A stretch of DNA of 64,000 bases from Sphingomonas aliaeris. Lineage in GTDB: Bacteria > Pseudomonadota > Alphaproteobacteria > Sphingomonadales > Sphingomonadaceae. Below, one piece after another: positions 10,123-18,523 of the stretch. The stretch lies in NCBI RefSeq assembly GCF_016743815.1, contig NZ_CP061035.1:3345001-3409000 (forward strand), written 5' to 3'. Under the pieces are notes generated by a model. The model did not search any database, had not been told where the DNA came from, and worked only from the letters and a program-made list of their open reading frames with translations. Numbering within the stretch: position 1 is the stretch's first letter; every line of letters starts with the position of its first letter. Both the position numbers and the translations under genes were made by a program.

Positions 10123-10482
10123 TCACAACTTTCGCGCCTTGGGTTTCTTCACCGGCGCCCGCGCCCCGGCGGCAAGCGCCAAGGTCGCCCAGCGCCGCAT
10201 CTCGTCGCCATCGTCATACACGTCGTCCGGCGCCCGGCGGTAGTTCATCGTTCCTACCCGCCCCTCGCCCATTTCGTAGCTGAAGCGCACACATCCCGCC
10301 GCGTCCCATTCGGCGTCGCTGACAGCATCGGCCTTGAACCACAAAGCATCCAGCGAGATGATCGCGAAGATCGTGCCGTCGCAATACAATGTGGCACCGC
10401 CCATCATCGCCCGGCGCGTGACGGTGCCGAGCGGCTCTATCGCCTCTTCCACCCACGCGACCAGGCCTTCGTCGACCGCCAT
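10123..10482 (-). CDS. TfoX/Sxy N-terminal domain protein
   Basis: 119 residues. The fold blocks RRAMMGGATLYCDGTIFAII, ALWFKADAVSD and FSYEMGEGRVGTMNYRRAPDDVY match the TfoX N-terminal domain family. Sxy/TfoX activates competence genes with CRP in gammaproteobacteria, but single-domain alphaproteobacterial members have no proven role. The C-terminus is basic (ARAPVKKPKARKL). Its ATG lies 1 base after the stop of the SMR transporter gene, so it is the last gene of a six-gene coupled chain from 12816. Confidence 0.82.
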   Translation of the reverse strand: MAVDEGLVAWVEEAIEPLGTVTRRAMMGGATLYCDGTIFAIISLDALWFKADAVSDAEWDAAGCVRFSYEMGEGRVGTMNYRRAPDDVYDDGDEMRRWATLALAAGARAPVKKPKARKL

Positions 10483-10483
10483 A

Positions 10484-10804
10484 TCAATGCCCCGCCGTCA
10501 GCTTCAGCCCGGCGATGCACAGAACCACGCCCAGGATGAGCAGGATCCGTGGCAGCGTCGCGGGCTCGCCGAACCACAATATGCCGACGATCACCGTACC
10601 CAGCGCGCCGATCCCGCCCCAGACGGCATAGGCCGTGCCCATCGGGATCGATCGCGATGCGACCTCCAGCAATCCCATCGAGCAGCCGACGGAGGCGAGG
10701 AAGCCCAGCGTCCAGCCGACGTTCCGGAAGCCATCGACATAGCGCAGACATGTCGTGAAGCCGATTTCGAACAGCCCGCCGACCACCAACAGTATCCAGG
10801 CCAT
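10484..10804 (-). CDS. Small multidrug resistance (SMR) transporter, SugE/Gdx-like
   Basis: 106 residues, four membrane segments, the standard SMR length. The essential Glu is residue 13 (GGLFEIGFTTCLRY); GTAYAVWGGIGALGTVIVGILWFGEP is the conserved second-to-third helix region. Family members work as antiparallel dimers exporting guanidinium or quaternary ammonium ions against protons. I prefer the SugE/Gdx subgroup because of the FEIGFTTCLR start, with moderate certainty. The ATG overlaps the stop of the acetyltransferase gene (ATGA). Confidence 0.9.
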   Translation of the reverse strand: MAWILLVVGGLFEIGFTTCLRYVDGFRNVGWTLGFLASVGCSMGLLEVASRSIPMGTAYAVWGGIGALGTVIVGILWFGEPATLPRILLILGVVLCIAGLKLTAGH

Positions 10805-11301
10805 CAGTCGTGCCCGGCGGGATCGCGTCCCGCCAGCCGCAGCAGTGCGTCGCCGGACATGCGCTGTGCGGTCCACTCGTCCATCGGCTCCGCGCCTACC
10901 TTCCGGTAGAATTCGATCGCGCGCTCGTTCCAGTCGAGCACCCACCATTCGAATCGCGCGCATCCCCGGTCGACCGCGATTCCCGCGAGATGCGACAGCA
11001 ACGCCCGCCCGGCACCCGATCCACGCGCTGCCGGCGTGACGTACAGATCGTCGAGCCAGATTCCGCGAACCCCGGTCCAGGTGGAGAAGTTATGGTAGAA
11101 GACGGCCATCCCGACGACATCGCCGTCCAGTTCCGCGATGATCGCCTCCGCGGCCGGATGTGCGCCGAACAACGCCGTGTGCATCGTCGCTTCCGTGGAG
11201 GTGACCTGCTCCGGCGCCTTCTCGAACGTCGCGAGTTCGCGCACGAACCCCATGATCGTGCCGACATCGTCAGGCGTGGCGGGTCTTATGATAATGCTCA
11301 T
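10804..11301 (-). CDS. GNAT family N-acetyltransferase
   Basis: 165 residues. The acetyl-CoA binding motif A is GIWLDDLYVTPAARGSGAGRALLSHLA, and WWVLDWNERAIEFYRKVGA is motif B. The order matches the diamine acetyltransferase (SSAT-like) subgroup: N-terminal IRPATPDD, then the ATFEKAPEQV block. A polyamine substrate is therefore possible but unproven. It is translationally coupled to both neighbours by 4-bp overlaps (EamA upstream, SMR downstream), suggesting a shared detoxification or polyamine-related role. Confidence 0.88.
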   Translation of the reverse strand: MSIIIRPATPDDVGTIMGFVRELATFEKAPEQVTSTEATMHTALFGAHPAAEAIIAELDGDVVGMAVFYHNFSTWTGVRGIWLDDLYVTPAARGSGAGRALLSHLAGIAVDRGCARFEWWVLDWNERAIEFYRKVGAEPMDEWTAQRMSGDALLRLAGRDPAGHD

Positions 11302-12197
11302 GCGGCAGCCTCTGTTTGCGGGGCGGGAGCGGCGGGGCCGCGAATGGCGAACAGGCATCCGCCGATGATCAGGATCGCGCCTGCCACCGTCCACGCGGTG
11401 ACGTATTCGCCGAATACGACGTAGCCCAGAATGGCGGACCAAAGGAACGCGGTATATTCGACTGGTGCCAGCACTTGCGCCTCGGCATGGCGGTAGGCCC
11501 AGGCGAGCAGCACCGCCGATACCGATCCCAGCACGGCGGACCCGAAGATGCCGGGAAGCAGCGCGATGCCGGGAATTGCCGAAAACCACGGCGCGCCCAG
11601 CATCAGCAACGCCGCCAGGACGATGCTGGTGAACAGGGCCACCTCCAGCGGATCGGCGATCTGCGCCTGCCGCCGCAGCAGGATCAGGCTGCCGGCGTAC
11701 AGGATCGACGCGACGACGATCGCGACCGATCCCAGGACGGTTTCGGTGGAGGCCTGTGCCTGCCACTGCCCCGCCGCAATCGCCAGCACGCCAAGGCTGG
11801 CGATGATCGACCCGCCGATCGCGGCCCGGCGGATCGTCTCGCCCAGCATAGCCGCCGCGAGGAACAGGGCGATCAGCGGGGCCAGGAAGGTCAGTGCAAC
11901 CCCCTGCGCGATCGGTACACGCACCAGCCCCCAGAAGAATAACAGCACCGATGCCCCCGCCACGATCCCGCGGGATGCGTGCAGGATGATCGCCTCACGT
12001 CCGGGCCAAGGCCGTCGTCTCGCCAGAAAGATCGGCAGCATCAAGACGACGCCCGCCACGGATCGCCACAGCACCGCGCTGTAAGCGCCATGCGCGATCG
12101 ACATGCCCTTCATTACCGCGTCCATCACCGAATAACTGGCGATACCGATGGACGCGACGGCAAAGGCGGTCGCCGATGTTGGGGAGTGGCGGGTCAA
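11298..12197 (-). CDS. EamA/DMT superfamily transporter
   Basis: 299 residues with ten predicted membrane segments in two EamA repeats. The signature regions are SYSVMDAVMKGMSIAHGAYSAVLWRSVAG, PIAQGVALTFLAPLIALFLAA in the first half and TAFLWSAILGYVVFGEYVTAWTVAGAILIIGGC in the second. It probably exports a small metabolite; the substrate cannot be read from sequence. The start is TTG at 12197, overlapping the vapC TGA stop; the first membrane segment begins about ten residues later, so a downstream ATG would cut into it. Confidence 0.87.
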   Translation of the reverse strand: MTRHSPTSATAFAVASIGIASYSVMDAVMKGMSIAHGAYSAVLWRSVAGVVLMLPIFLARRRPWPGREAIILHASRGIVAGASVLLFFWGLVRVPIAQGVALTFLAPLIALFLAAAMLGETIRRAAIGGSIIASLGVLAIAAGQWQAQASTETVLGSVAIVVASILYAGSLILLRRQAQIADPLEVALFTSIVLAALLMLGAPWFSAIPGIALLPGIFGSAVLGSVSAVLLAWAYRHAEAQVLAPVEYTAFLWSAILGYVVFGEYVTAWTVAGAILIIGGCLFAIRGPAAPAPQTEAAA

Positions 12198-12574
12198 CGG
12201 ATCAAGCGGATGTCGAGATCGATGTCGAGTTCCCCCAACCGACGATCGGCGGTGTAAGCGCTCCGTCCCCGCGCCAAGCCCAGATTCAAAAAAGCCCGAT
12301 CGCCAAGCGACGCTCCGACCGATTTCGTCCGGCTGCGCAGATCGGCAACTGCCGCCGCTTGCGTAAGGTCGAAACTCACGACTTCTATTTCGAACTGGTG
12401 CAACAGCGCGGTCACGGCGCTGGCAGGAAAGCCCTTATCGACGACGCGCTGAAAACACTCCGCAGCGTTCAGCGAAGATATCGCGCTGCCCCGCATCACA
12501 CTGATGACGACATCGCTTCCCGGCTCGTCGAGCAGGACGGCCAATACCGCCGATGCGTCGAGAACAACGCTCAA
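12194..12574 (-). CDS. vapC: PIN domain ribonuclease toxin (VapC family)
   Basis: 126 residues. PIN-domain acidic residues are all in place: D6 (VVLDASAV), Glu in SLNAAECFQR, Asp in SLGDRAFLNLGL, and Asp in AYTADRRLGEL. VapC toxins cleave tRNA or rRNA and are held inactive by the partner antitoxin. The only start fitting the family N-terminus is TTG at 12574, which overlaps the antitoxin TGA stop; an upstream in-frame extension has no PIN homology. Its own stop overlaps the TTG of the EamA gene, so the module is fused to a transporter operon. Confidence 0.85.
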   Translation of the reverse strand: MSVVLDASAVLAVLLDEPGSDVVISVMRGSAISSLNAAECFQRVVDKGFPASAVTALLHQFEIEVVSFDLTQAAAVADLRSRTKSVGASLGDRAFLNLGLARGRSAYTADRRLGELDIDLDIRLIR

Positions 12575-12816
12575 TTTTCGCCCCAGTCCGCCCGCTTTTC
12601 CTGGAGGAAGGTATCGACCGTATAATCGTCGCCGGCCATCGCGCGAAATTTGCGCTGCCCCTCTTTGATGACTTGAGCATAGGTTTTCACGATCAAGCCG
12701 CCACATTCATCGCGATCGATAACCAGCGAGTCACCGTCCTTTATGCCGAGTTCGCGACGCAGTTCCGCCGGCAACACGATCTTTCCGCCCGAGATCACCT
12801 TCGCGTGATAGGTCAT
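12571..12816 (-). CDS. vapB: AbrB/MazE-type antitoxin (VapB family)
   Basis: 81 residues. The N-terminal swapped-hairpin DNA-binding domain is clear: AKVISGGKIVLPAELRRELGIKDGDSLVI. The C-terminal part (KRKF to LQEKRADWGEN) is the expected toxin-binding tail. GGAG lies 8 bases before the ATG. As the first gene of the chain vapB-vapC-EamA-GNAT-SMR-TfoX, it probably autoregulates the promoter in 12817-12852, and so may govern all six genes. Confidence 0.88.
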   Translation of the reverse strand: MTYHAKVISGGKIVLPAELRRELGIKDGDSLVIDRDECGGLIVKTYAQVIKEGQRKFRAMAGDDYTVDTFLQEKRADWGEN

Positions 12817-12852
12817 GACAGTTTCTCCAAGACCTAAAGCATAGCATAGGAC

Positions 12853-13977
12853 CTATTCGGCGGCTACGGCCTGCGCTTCGTCGTGTGCCTCGATCTCTGC
12901 GGCCTTGGCCTCGACCAGCTGGACGATATGTTCGAGCATGTCGTCGCTCGACACCGTGTGATCCGTGACGCCGGACAGATAGACCATATGCTTGCCGTTT
13001 CCGCCGCCGGTCAGGCCGATGTCCGTTTCGCGCGCCTCGCCCGGCCCGTTGACGACGCAGCCGAGCACGGAGAGCGACATCGGCGTGCGGATATGCTGAA
13101 GCCGTTCCTCCAGCGCCTGCACGGTGCGGATCACGTCGAAGCCCTGCCGCGCGCAGCTTGGGCAGGACACGACTCGGACACCGCGGTTGCGAATGCCCAG
13201 CGCCTTCAGGATCTCGAACCCGACACGCACTTCCTCCTCCGGTTCGGCCGAGAGCGAGACGCGGATCGTATCGCCGATGCCGTACCACAGCAGGCTGCCC
13301 ATCCCGATCGCCGACTTGACCGTACCGCCGACGAATCCGCCCGCTTCGGTGATGCCGAGATGCAGCGGGCAATCGACCACTTCGGCCAGTTGCTGATAGG
13401 CGGCGACCGCGAGGAACAGGTCGCTCGCTTTCACCGCGACCTTGAATTCGTGAAAGTCGTGGTCCTGCAACAGCTTGATATGATCCAGCGCGCTTTCGAC
13501 CAGCGCATCCGGGCACGGCTCGCCATATTTTTCGAGCAGGTCCTTTTCGAGGCTACCGCCATTCACGCCGATGCGGATCGCGCAGCCGTTCGCCTTGGCG
13601 GCGTTGACGACTTCCTTCACGCGCGCCGACGATCCGATATTCCCCGGATTGATGCGCAGGCAGGCCGCACCGGCATCCGCCGCCTCCAGCGCGCGCTTAT
13701 AGTGGAAATGGATATCCGCGACGATCGGGACCCGGCTGGCTCGAACGATCTGCCGCAACGCCGCCGTGCTTTCCACATCCGGGCAGGACACCCGGATGAT
13801 ATCGACGCCGGCATCCTCGCACCGGCGAATCTGCGCGATCGTGGCTTTCACGTCGTCGGTCGGCGTATTCGTCATCGTCTGCACGGTGACGGGCGCGTCG
13901 CCGCCGACGGGGACGTTGCCGACCATGATCTGGCGACTCTGACGACGCGTGATGTCACGCCAAGGACGAATGGACAT
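12853..13977 (-). CDS. ispG: 4-hydroxy-3-methylbut-2-en-1-yl diphosphate synthase (flavodoxin)
   Basis: IspG (GcpE) converts MEcPP to HMBPP, the penultimate step of the MEP isoprenoid pathway, using a [4Fe-4S] cluster. The cluster cysteines are in [13 protein letters not shown] and [13 protein letters not shown]. The TIM-barrel part has [12 protein letters not shown] and RINPGNIG. The ATG at 13977 gives 374 residues starting [20 protein letters not shown], like family members; an extra 12-residue upstream frame is less likely. It is followed (36 bp) by the separate vapBC operon. Confidence 0.96.
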   Translation of the reverse strand: MSIRPWRDITRRQSRQIMVGNVPVGGDAPVTVQTMTNTPTDDVKATIAQIRRCEDAGVDIIRVSCPDVESTAALRQIVRASRVPIVADIHFHYKRALEAADAGAACLRINPGNIGSSARVKEVVNAAKANGCAIRIGVNGGSLEKDLLEKYGEPCPDALVESALDHIKLLQDHDFHEFKVAVKASDLFLAVAAYQQLAEVVDCPLHLGITEAGGFVGGTVKSAIGMGSLLWYGIGDTIRVSLSAEPEEEVRVGFEILKALGIRNRGVRVVSCPSCARQGFDVIRTVQALEERLQHIRTPMSLSVLGCVVNGPGEARETDIGLTGGGNGKHMVYLSGVTDHTVSSDDMLEHIVQLVEAKAAEIEAHDEAQAVAAE

Positions 13978-14068
13978 GGGCCGCCCTATACCGCCGCGCG
14001 ACGCCCGCGGCAACGGCGCGTGCCATCGCGCTGGTCATGCCCGGACGATCCTCTAAAGGGTTCGAATC

Positions 14069-15238
14069 ATGGCACGGCATTATGGATTGGACTGGCTTCG
14101 GATCGGCGCGTTCGCGCTGCTGATCCTGTACCATGTCGCCCTGGTCTACGTCCCCTGGCCGTTCCATGTGAAGACCGCGGCGCCGGTCGACTGGATCGCG
14201 ATCCCGATGATGGCGATCAACGCCTGGCGCCTGATCCTGCTGTTCGTCGTTTCCGGATATGCCAGCCGTGCCTTGATCGCCAAGCGACCGGATGTGAGTG
14301 CGTTCGTCCGCTCGCGCAGTGCGCGACTGCTCATCCCTTTGGCGTTCGGAATGATCGTCGTCACGCCGATACAGCCCTGGGTCGAACTGTCCACGCAGCA
14401 CGGCTATCTGGGCGATTTCTGGACGTTCTACGCCCACGATTACTTCAGTTTCTCGGCCATCGCGGGATTGCCGCTGCCGACGTGGCAACATCTGTGGTTC
14501 GTCGCGTATCTATGGCTTTACACGATGATGATCGCGGTCGCCGCCTACGCCTTGCGCGGACGTAGCGTGCAGCGCCTGTTCGATATGCTGTTCGGCGGCA
14601 TCTGGCTGTGGGTCTGGCCGACGCTCTGGTTCGTGTTGGTGTCGGCCTGGCTGTTCCCCGGCGGGCGCGAAACGCATGCCTTGTTCGGCGACTGGGTCGC
14701 GCATGCCAGCTATCTGCCGCCATTCCTGTTCGGTTTCGCCTTCGCGGGATCGAAGCGGGGTTTTGCCGGCGTCGCGCGGCTATGGCCGTGGGCGGCGGCG
14801 GCGGCGCTGCTGTCCTACGCGGCGGTCGTGGCGATCGAACTCGCCTGGCCGGTCGACGTCATCCCGCCATATCCGTTCGGCCTGATCTTCTCCGCCGCAC
14901 GCGGTGTGCAGGGATGGAGCGCGATCATCGCCCTGATCGGGATCGCCGATCGTTACTGGAACCGCGACGCCCCGTGGCGCGCGACGCTGACCGAGGCGGT
15001 ATTCCCATTCTACATCATCCACCAGACGATCATCGTCGGCATGGAGTGGCTGCTGCTTCCCTTGAACCTGCCCGCCGGGCTGGAATTCGCCGTGCTGGTC
15101 GCTACGACGATCGCCGGATGCTGGGGATTCTACCTGATCGGCCGCCGGATCGGATGGATGCGGCCGCTGATCGGCCTGCGTGCGAAAGGGCCGGTGCATC
15201 CGCCGCACGGCCTGACTTTAGCTACCGAGGAGCGTTGA
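14069..15238 (+). CDS. Acyltransferase family 3 membrane protein
   Basis: 389 residues with about ten membrane segments. The start HYGLDWLRIGAFALLILYHVALVY holds the conserved D-x-R and H of acyltransferase family 3 (OpgC/NodX/OatA-like). FPFYIIHQTIIVGMEW near the end is the conserved penultimate helix. Such proteins move acyl groups onto sugars, lipids or peptides at the membrane; the acceptor here is unknown. AAGGG precedes the ATG. Its stop is 1 base from the following isoaspartyl peptidase gene, suggesting one transcript. Confidence 0.87.
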   Translation: MARHYGLDWLRIGAFALLILYHVALVYVPWPFHVKTAAPVDWIAIPMMAINAWRLILLFVVSGYASRALIAKRPDVSAFVRSRSARLLIPLAFGMIVVTPIQPWVELSTQHGYLGDFWTFYAHDYFSFSAIAGLPLPTWQHLWFVAYLWLYTMMIAVAAYALRGRSVQRLFDMLFGGIWLWVWPTLWFVLVSAWLFPGGRETHALFGDWVAHASYLPPFLFGFAFAGSKRGFAGVARLWPWAAAAALLSYAAVVAIELAWPVDVIPPYPFGLIFSAARGVQGWSAIIALIGIADRYWNRDAPWRATLTEAVFPFYIIHQTIIVGMEWLLLPLNLPAGLEFAVLVATTIAGCWGFYLIGRRIGWMRPLIGLRAKGPVHPPHGLTLATEER

Positions 15239-15239
15239 T

Positions 15240-16188
15240 ATGGCGGATCGCTGGACCCTGCTGGTACATGGTGGTGCCGGGATGATGACGCGGCAGCGGC
15301 TCACGCCGGAACAGGATGCGGGTTCTCGCGCGGGACTGAATGCCGCGCTGGATGCGGGGGGGCGATCCTGGCGGCGGGCGGCGATGCTCTGGATGCCGTC
15401 GCGGCGGCCGTGCGCGTGCTGGAGGACGATCCGCATTTCAACGCCGGGCGCGGTGCGGCGCTCAACTGGGACGGGGCGGCCGAGCTGGATGCCGCGATCA
15501 TGGACGGGCGCGACCGGCGGGCGGGTGCGGTGGCCGGCGCGACGACGGCGCGTAGTCCGGTCGATCTTGCCCGCGCGATCATGGACGAGGGTACGCACGT
15601 TCTCCTGTCCGGCGCTGGCGCGGATGCGTTTTCGCAGGAACAGGGCCTCGAACAGGCCGGGCCGGACTGGTTCGTCCTGCCCGAACGGGCCGCGCAACTG
15701 GACGAGTTGAAGGCGCGCGGCGGGACGTTCGATGTCGAGATGAAATATGGCACCGTCGGTGCGGTCGCCTGCGACACGCACGGCCATGTCGCGGCGGCGA
15801 CGTCGACCGGGGGCGTGACGGGCAAGCGCTGGGGCAGGATCGGGGATTCGCCGCTGATCGGTGCGGGCACCTATGCCGACGACCGCTCTGGCGCGATCTC
15901 CGCCACCGGATCGGGGAATTCTTCATCCGCGCAGGCGTGGCGCATGAAATCTGCGCCCGCGCGCGTCTGACGCGGGAGTCGCTACAGGCGGCGGCGGACG
16001 CGGTTATGGCGGACGTCCGGGCCCTGGGTGGCAGCGGCGGCGTGATCGTCACCGGGCCCGAAGGCGACGCGGTGTGGAGTTTCACGACGCTCGGCATGAA
16101 CCGCGGTCGCGTAACGTCGTCCGGAGACCGCATCGTCGCGATCTACGGCGACGAAGAATCATCGACCGACCCCGCGTCGGAACTCTAA
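15240..16188 (+). pseudogene. iaaA: Isoaspartyl peptidase / type 2 L-asparaginase (two frameshifts)
   Basis: An Ntn-hydrolase that autocleaves before a threonine and hydrolyses beta-aspartyl dipeptides or asparagine. Three frames together give a complete protein: WTLLVHGGAGMM at the start, then FNAGRGAALNWDGAAELDAAIMDG and the cleavage site GTVGAVACD, then FFIRAGVAHEICAR-type sequence in the last frame. The first break is in a run of seven Gs (15356-15362), the second at TCGGGGAATTC near 15917; each needs one extra G. The gene is dead only if both are real. It follows the acyltransferase by 1 base. Confidence 0.85.
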
Positions 16189-16198
16189 GGCCTTGTCC

Positions 16199-17044
16199 AT
16201 GAAACGCTTCCTCACCGCGCTGCTCACCCTGGTCGCGATCGGACTTGCCACGCCAGCCTCCGCCTATTGGGAGTTCGGGCATGAAACCGTCGCGCAGATC
16301 GCCTATCGCAACATAAAGCCGGATACCCGGCACGCGGTGGACGCGCTGCTGGCCAAGTCGAAGCTGCTCGAAACGGAAGCCTGTCCCGCGCGGACGATCG
16401 AGCAGGCATCCGTCTGGGCGGATTGCATCAAGACGCTGGGTCCGCGGTTCAGCTACGCCTATAATTGGCACTATCAGAACGTGAACATCTGCAAGCCGTT
16501 CGACCTGAAAAGCGCGTGCAAGGACGGCAATTGCGTTTCCGCGCAGATCGAACGCGACGTGAAGCTGTTGAAGGACAAGACGGTCCCGGTGCGCGAGCGC
16601 GTGCAGGCGCTGGCCTTCCTGATCCATTTCGTCGGCGATCTGCACCAGCCGCTTCATGCGGGCGATCGCGGCGACCTGGGTGGGAATCAGGTGATCGCGG
16701 CGTATGGCGACTATGCGCCGCCAAAGCTCAATCTTCATTCGGTCTGGGACGGCTATCTCGCCGAACGCGCCATCACGACGCCGCCGTCACCCGTAAGGGT
16801 CTATTCGGCCGCCGAGAAAGCGGAAATGCAGGCCGGCAGCGTCGAGGACTGGAGCCGCGAAAGCTATCAGGTCGCGCATGACGTGGCCTATGCCAGCGCA
16901 CTGGGTGGCGATGCCTGCGCTCCCGTTCCGCCGCGCGCGATGATCGATCAGGCGACGATCGCCAGGATCGTTCCGGCAGCTAGATTGGAGGTCGAACGCG
17001 GGGGGTTACGCCTCGCGCGGTTGCTGGACGAGGCGCTTGGCTGA
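16199..17044 (+). CDS. S1/P1 nuclease
   Basis: 281 residues. A signal peptide (MKRFLTALLTLVAIGLATPASA) is followed by YWEFGHETVAQIAYRNI, where the mature N-terminal Trp and His bind zinc. Further zinc ligands are in FLIHFVGDLHQPLHAGDRGDLGGNQ and LHSVWDGYL, in the family order. It is a secreted or periplasmic nuclease for single-stranded nucleic acids or 3' nucleotides. I prefer the ATG at 16199 over a TTG two codons earlier. Confidence 0.93.
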   Translation: MKRFLTALLTLVAIGLATPASAYWEFGHETVAQIAYRNIKPDTRHAVDALLAKSKLLETEACPARTIEQASVWADCIKTLGPRFSYAYNWHYQNVNICKPFDLKSACKDGNCVSAQIERDVKLLKDKTVPVRERVQALAFLIHFVGDLHQPLHAGDRGDLGGNQVIAAYGDYAPPKLNLHSVWDGYLAERAITTPPSPVRVYSAAEKAEMQAGSVEDWSRESYQVAHDVAYASALGGDACAPVPPRAMIDQATIARIVPAARLEVERGGLRLARLLDEALG

Positions 17045-17046
17045 CG

Positions 17047-17286
17047 TCAGCGGCGCCACCGCCATCCACCGCGCGTGTGCCGCATCGCGATGACGGCAAG
17101 CACGATCGTGCTGACCACGACGACCGTGTAATAGGGCACCGGATGCCGCGGCATCAGCGCGGCGGACACGCCAACGATCAGCGCGATATACGCCGCAATC
17201 AGCGCCCAACCCTGCCATGCGACCGGCAATCCGGCGCCGTAACCGACACGTTTCTGTTCGAACCAGATACCGTCTTCACTGCTCAT
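17047..17286 (-). CDS. Small hypothetical membrane protein
   Basis: 79 residues with two hydrophobic segments (about 23-43 and 51-67) and a basic tail (MRHTRGGWRWRR). No family recognised. Its start overlaps the preceding ribbon-helix-helix gene by 11 bp and it is the last gene of the SPFH operon, so it may work with that membrane-associated protein. Real gene judged from overlap, codon bias and membrane pattern. Confidence 0.65.
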   Translation of the reverse strand: MSSEDGIWFEQKRVGYGAGLPVAWQGWALIAAYIALIVGVSAALMPRHPVPYYTVVVVSTIVLAVIAMRHTRGGWRWRR

Positions 17287-17494
17287 CGTCGGTCTCCTTC
17301 GGTCTCGCGGGGCGCCCGCGCTTCGGGGTATCGCTCTGCGCGACCTTGATGCCCCGTTTCGCCAGCGCCTCGCGCATCAGGCATTCCATCTCGGCATTCA
17401 CGCTGCGCAGATCGGCCGTCGCCGCGCGCTCGACGGCTGCGTATAAAGCGGGGTCGAGACGCAGCGGAAACGCCTTCTTCGGGGGTGCGCTCAT
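17276..17494 (-). CDS. Small protein with ribbon-helix-helix (Arc-like) fold
   Basis: 72 residues. FPLRLDPALYAAVERAATADLRSVNAEMECLMREALAKRG has the strand-helix-helix pattern of Arc/toxin-antitoxin RHH repressors, with a basic tail (TPKRGRPARPKE) resembling an AT-hook. It probably binds DNA and may control its own operon through the palindrome at 18421. There is no toxin-like gene next to it. It starts 10 bases after the SPFH stop. Confidence 0.7.
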   Translation of the reverse strand: MSAPPKKAFPLRLDPALYAAVERAATADLRSVNAEMECLMREALAKRGIKVAQSDTPKRGRPARPKETDDEQ

Positions 17495-17503
17495 GCCACC
17501 GTC

Positions 17504-18403
17504 CTATTGATATAGCGTCCCCGTATTGACGACCGGCTGCGCATCGCGATCGCCGCACAATACGACCATCAAATTGGACACCATCGCCGCACGGCGCTCG
17601 TCATCCAGCTCGACCACGCCCTTTGCCGACAACTGGTCCAGCGCCAGTTCGACCATGCCGACCGCGCCCTCGACCAGGGTCGTCCGTGCCGCGACGACCG
17701 CCTGTGCCTGTTGCCGCCGCAGCATCGCGCCGGCGATTTCCTGCGCATAGGCCAGGTGGGTGAAGCCACATTCGTCGACCGTCAGGCCTGCCGTCACCAG
17801 CCGCTCGATCAGTTCCTGCCGCAGTTCCACGCCGACCTGATCATGATTGCCACGCAGCGTGATCTCCTGATGCTCGTAATCGTCATAGGGATAGCGCGCG
17901 CCGATCGTGCGCACCGCCGCCTCGATCTGGACGATGACGAACGCCTTGTAATCGTCGATGTCGAACAGCGCCTGTGCGGTATCGGTGACGCGCCAGACGA
18001 CTTGCGCCGCAATCTCGATCGGGTTGCCGCGCAGGTCGTTCACCTTGAGCCGTTCGGAGATCATATTGTTTGCGCGCAGCGATACCTTGCGACGGCCGAG
18101 CCACGGCAGCAGCCAGCGCAGCCCTTCATGCCGATCCGTGCCCTTATACGCCCCGAACAGGGTGATGGCGGTCGCCTGATTGGGTTGCTGCATGTAGAAG
18201 CCGCAGGAGACGAACAGGAAAACGATCGCGCTGACGACGATGATCGCGCCCCCCGCGACCGCGTTCAGATCGACCAGCGCGCCACCCGCCGCGCCCGCGA
18301 CGATACAGCCAAGCAGAACCAGCAACATCAGATAGCCGCTGGACGTATGCGCCGGTCGTTCCGCCGATCGGATGATCGCCCGGTCCCCAGTCAATGTGTT
18401 CAT
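17504..18403 (-). CDS. SPFH/Band 7 domain protein
   Basis: About 299 residues. Two N-terminal membrane segments (LMLLVLLGCIVAGAAGG and AIIVVSAIVFLFVSCGF) are followed by the SPFH domain from about residue 75 (QPNQATAITLFGAYKGT through RTIGARYPYDDYEHQEITLRGN). AYAQEIAGAMLRRQQAQAVVAAR is the typical helical post-domain. Such stomatin-like proteins form membrane microdomain scaffolds. GAGGG sits 7 bases before the ATG at 18403, better than the ATG two codons upstream. First gene of a three-gene operon. Confidence 0.88.
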   Translation of the reverse strand: MNTLTGDRAIIRSAERPAHTSSGYLMLLVLLGCIVAGAAGGALVDLNAVAGGAIIVVSAIVFLFVSCGFYMQQPNQATAITLFGAYKGTDRHEGLRWLLPWLGRRKVSLRANNMISERLKVNDLRGNPIEIAAQVVWRVTDTAQALFDIDDYKAFVIVQIEAAVRTIGARYPYDDYEHQEITLRGNHDQVGVELRQELIERLVTAGLTVDECGFTHLAYAQEIAGAMLRRQQAQAVVAARTTLVEGAVGMVELALDQLSAKGVVELDDERRAAMVSNLMVVLCGDRDAQPVVNTGTLYQ

Positions 18404-18420
18404 CGTCATGCCCTCTGTTA

Positions 18421-18434
18421 ATGTGATATCACAT
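18421..18434. promoter_or_regulatory. Perfect 14-bp palindrome upstream of the SPFH operon
   Basis: ATGTGATATCACAT at 18421-18434 is a perfect palindrome in an AT-rich patch starting 18 bases upstream of the SPFH start, followed by TTTATATCAG, a partial second TATCA half site. It looks like a repressor or activator operator covering the operon promoter. The RHH protein of the same operon is a candidate binder. Inference. Confidence 0.5.
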
Positions 18435-18471
18435 TTATATCAGACCTCCGTGAGTCGCAAGCCGAAACGAA

Positions 18472-18502
18472 AAAGGCGGCCCGTGATGCACGGACCGCCT
18501 TT
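18472..18502 (-). terminator. Terminator after pal
   Basis: A 14-bp stem with one mismatch (18472-18485 against 18489-18502) and a 3-base loop, followed in the minus direction by five Ts. It lies about 20 bases past the pal stop and ends the tol-pal transcript. Confidence 0.85.
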
Positions 18503-18523
18503 CGCTGCGTATGAAACCGGGAA

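Noticed and set aside
12883-14565. A 560-codon plus-strand frame opposite ispG
   Set aside because: Antisense to ispG and running into another frame of the acyltransferase; composition is shadow-like (Asp/Arg/His-rich) and no family is recognisable.
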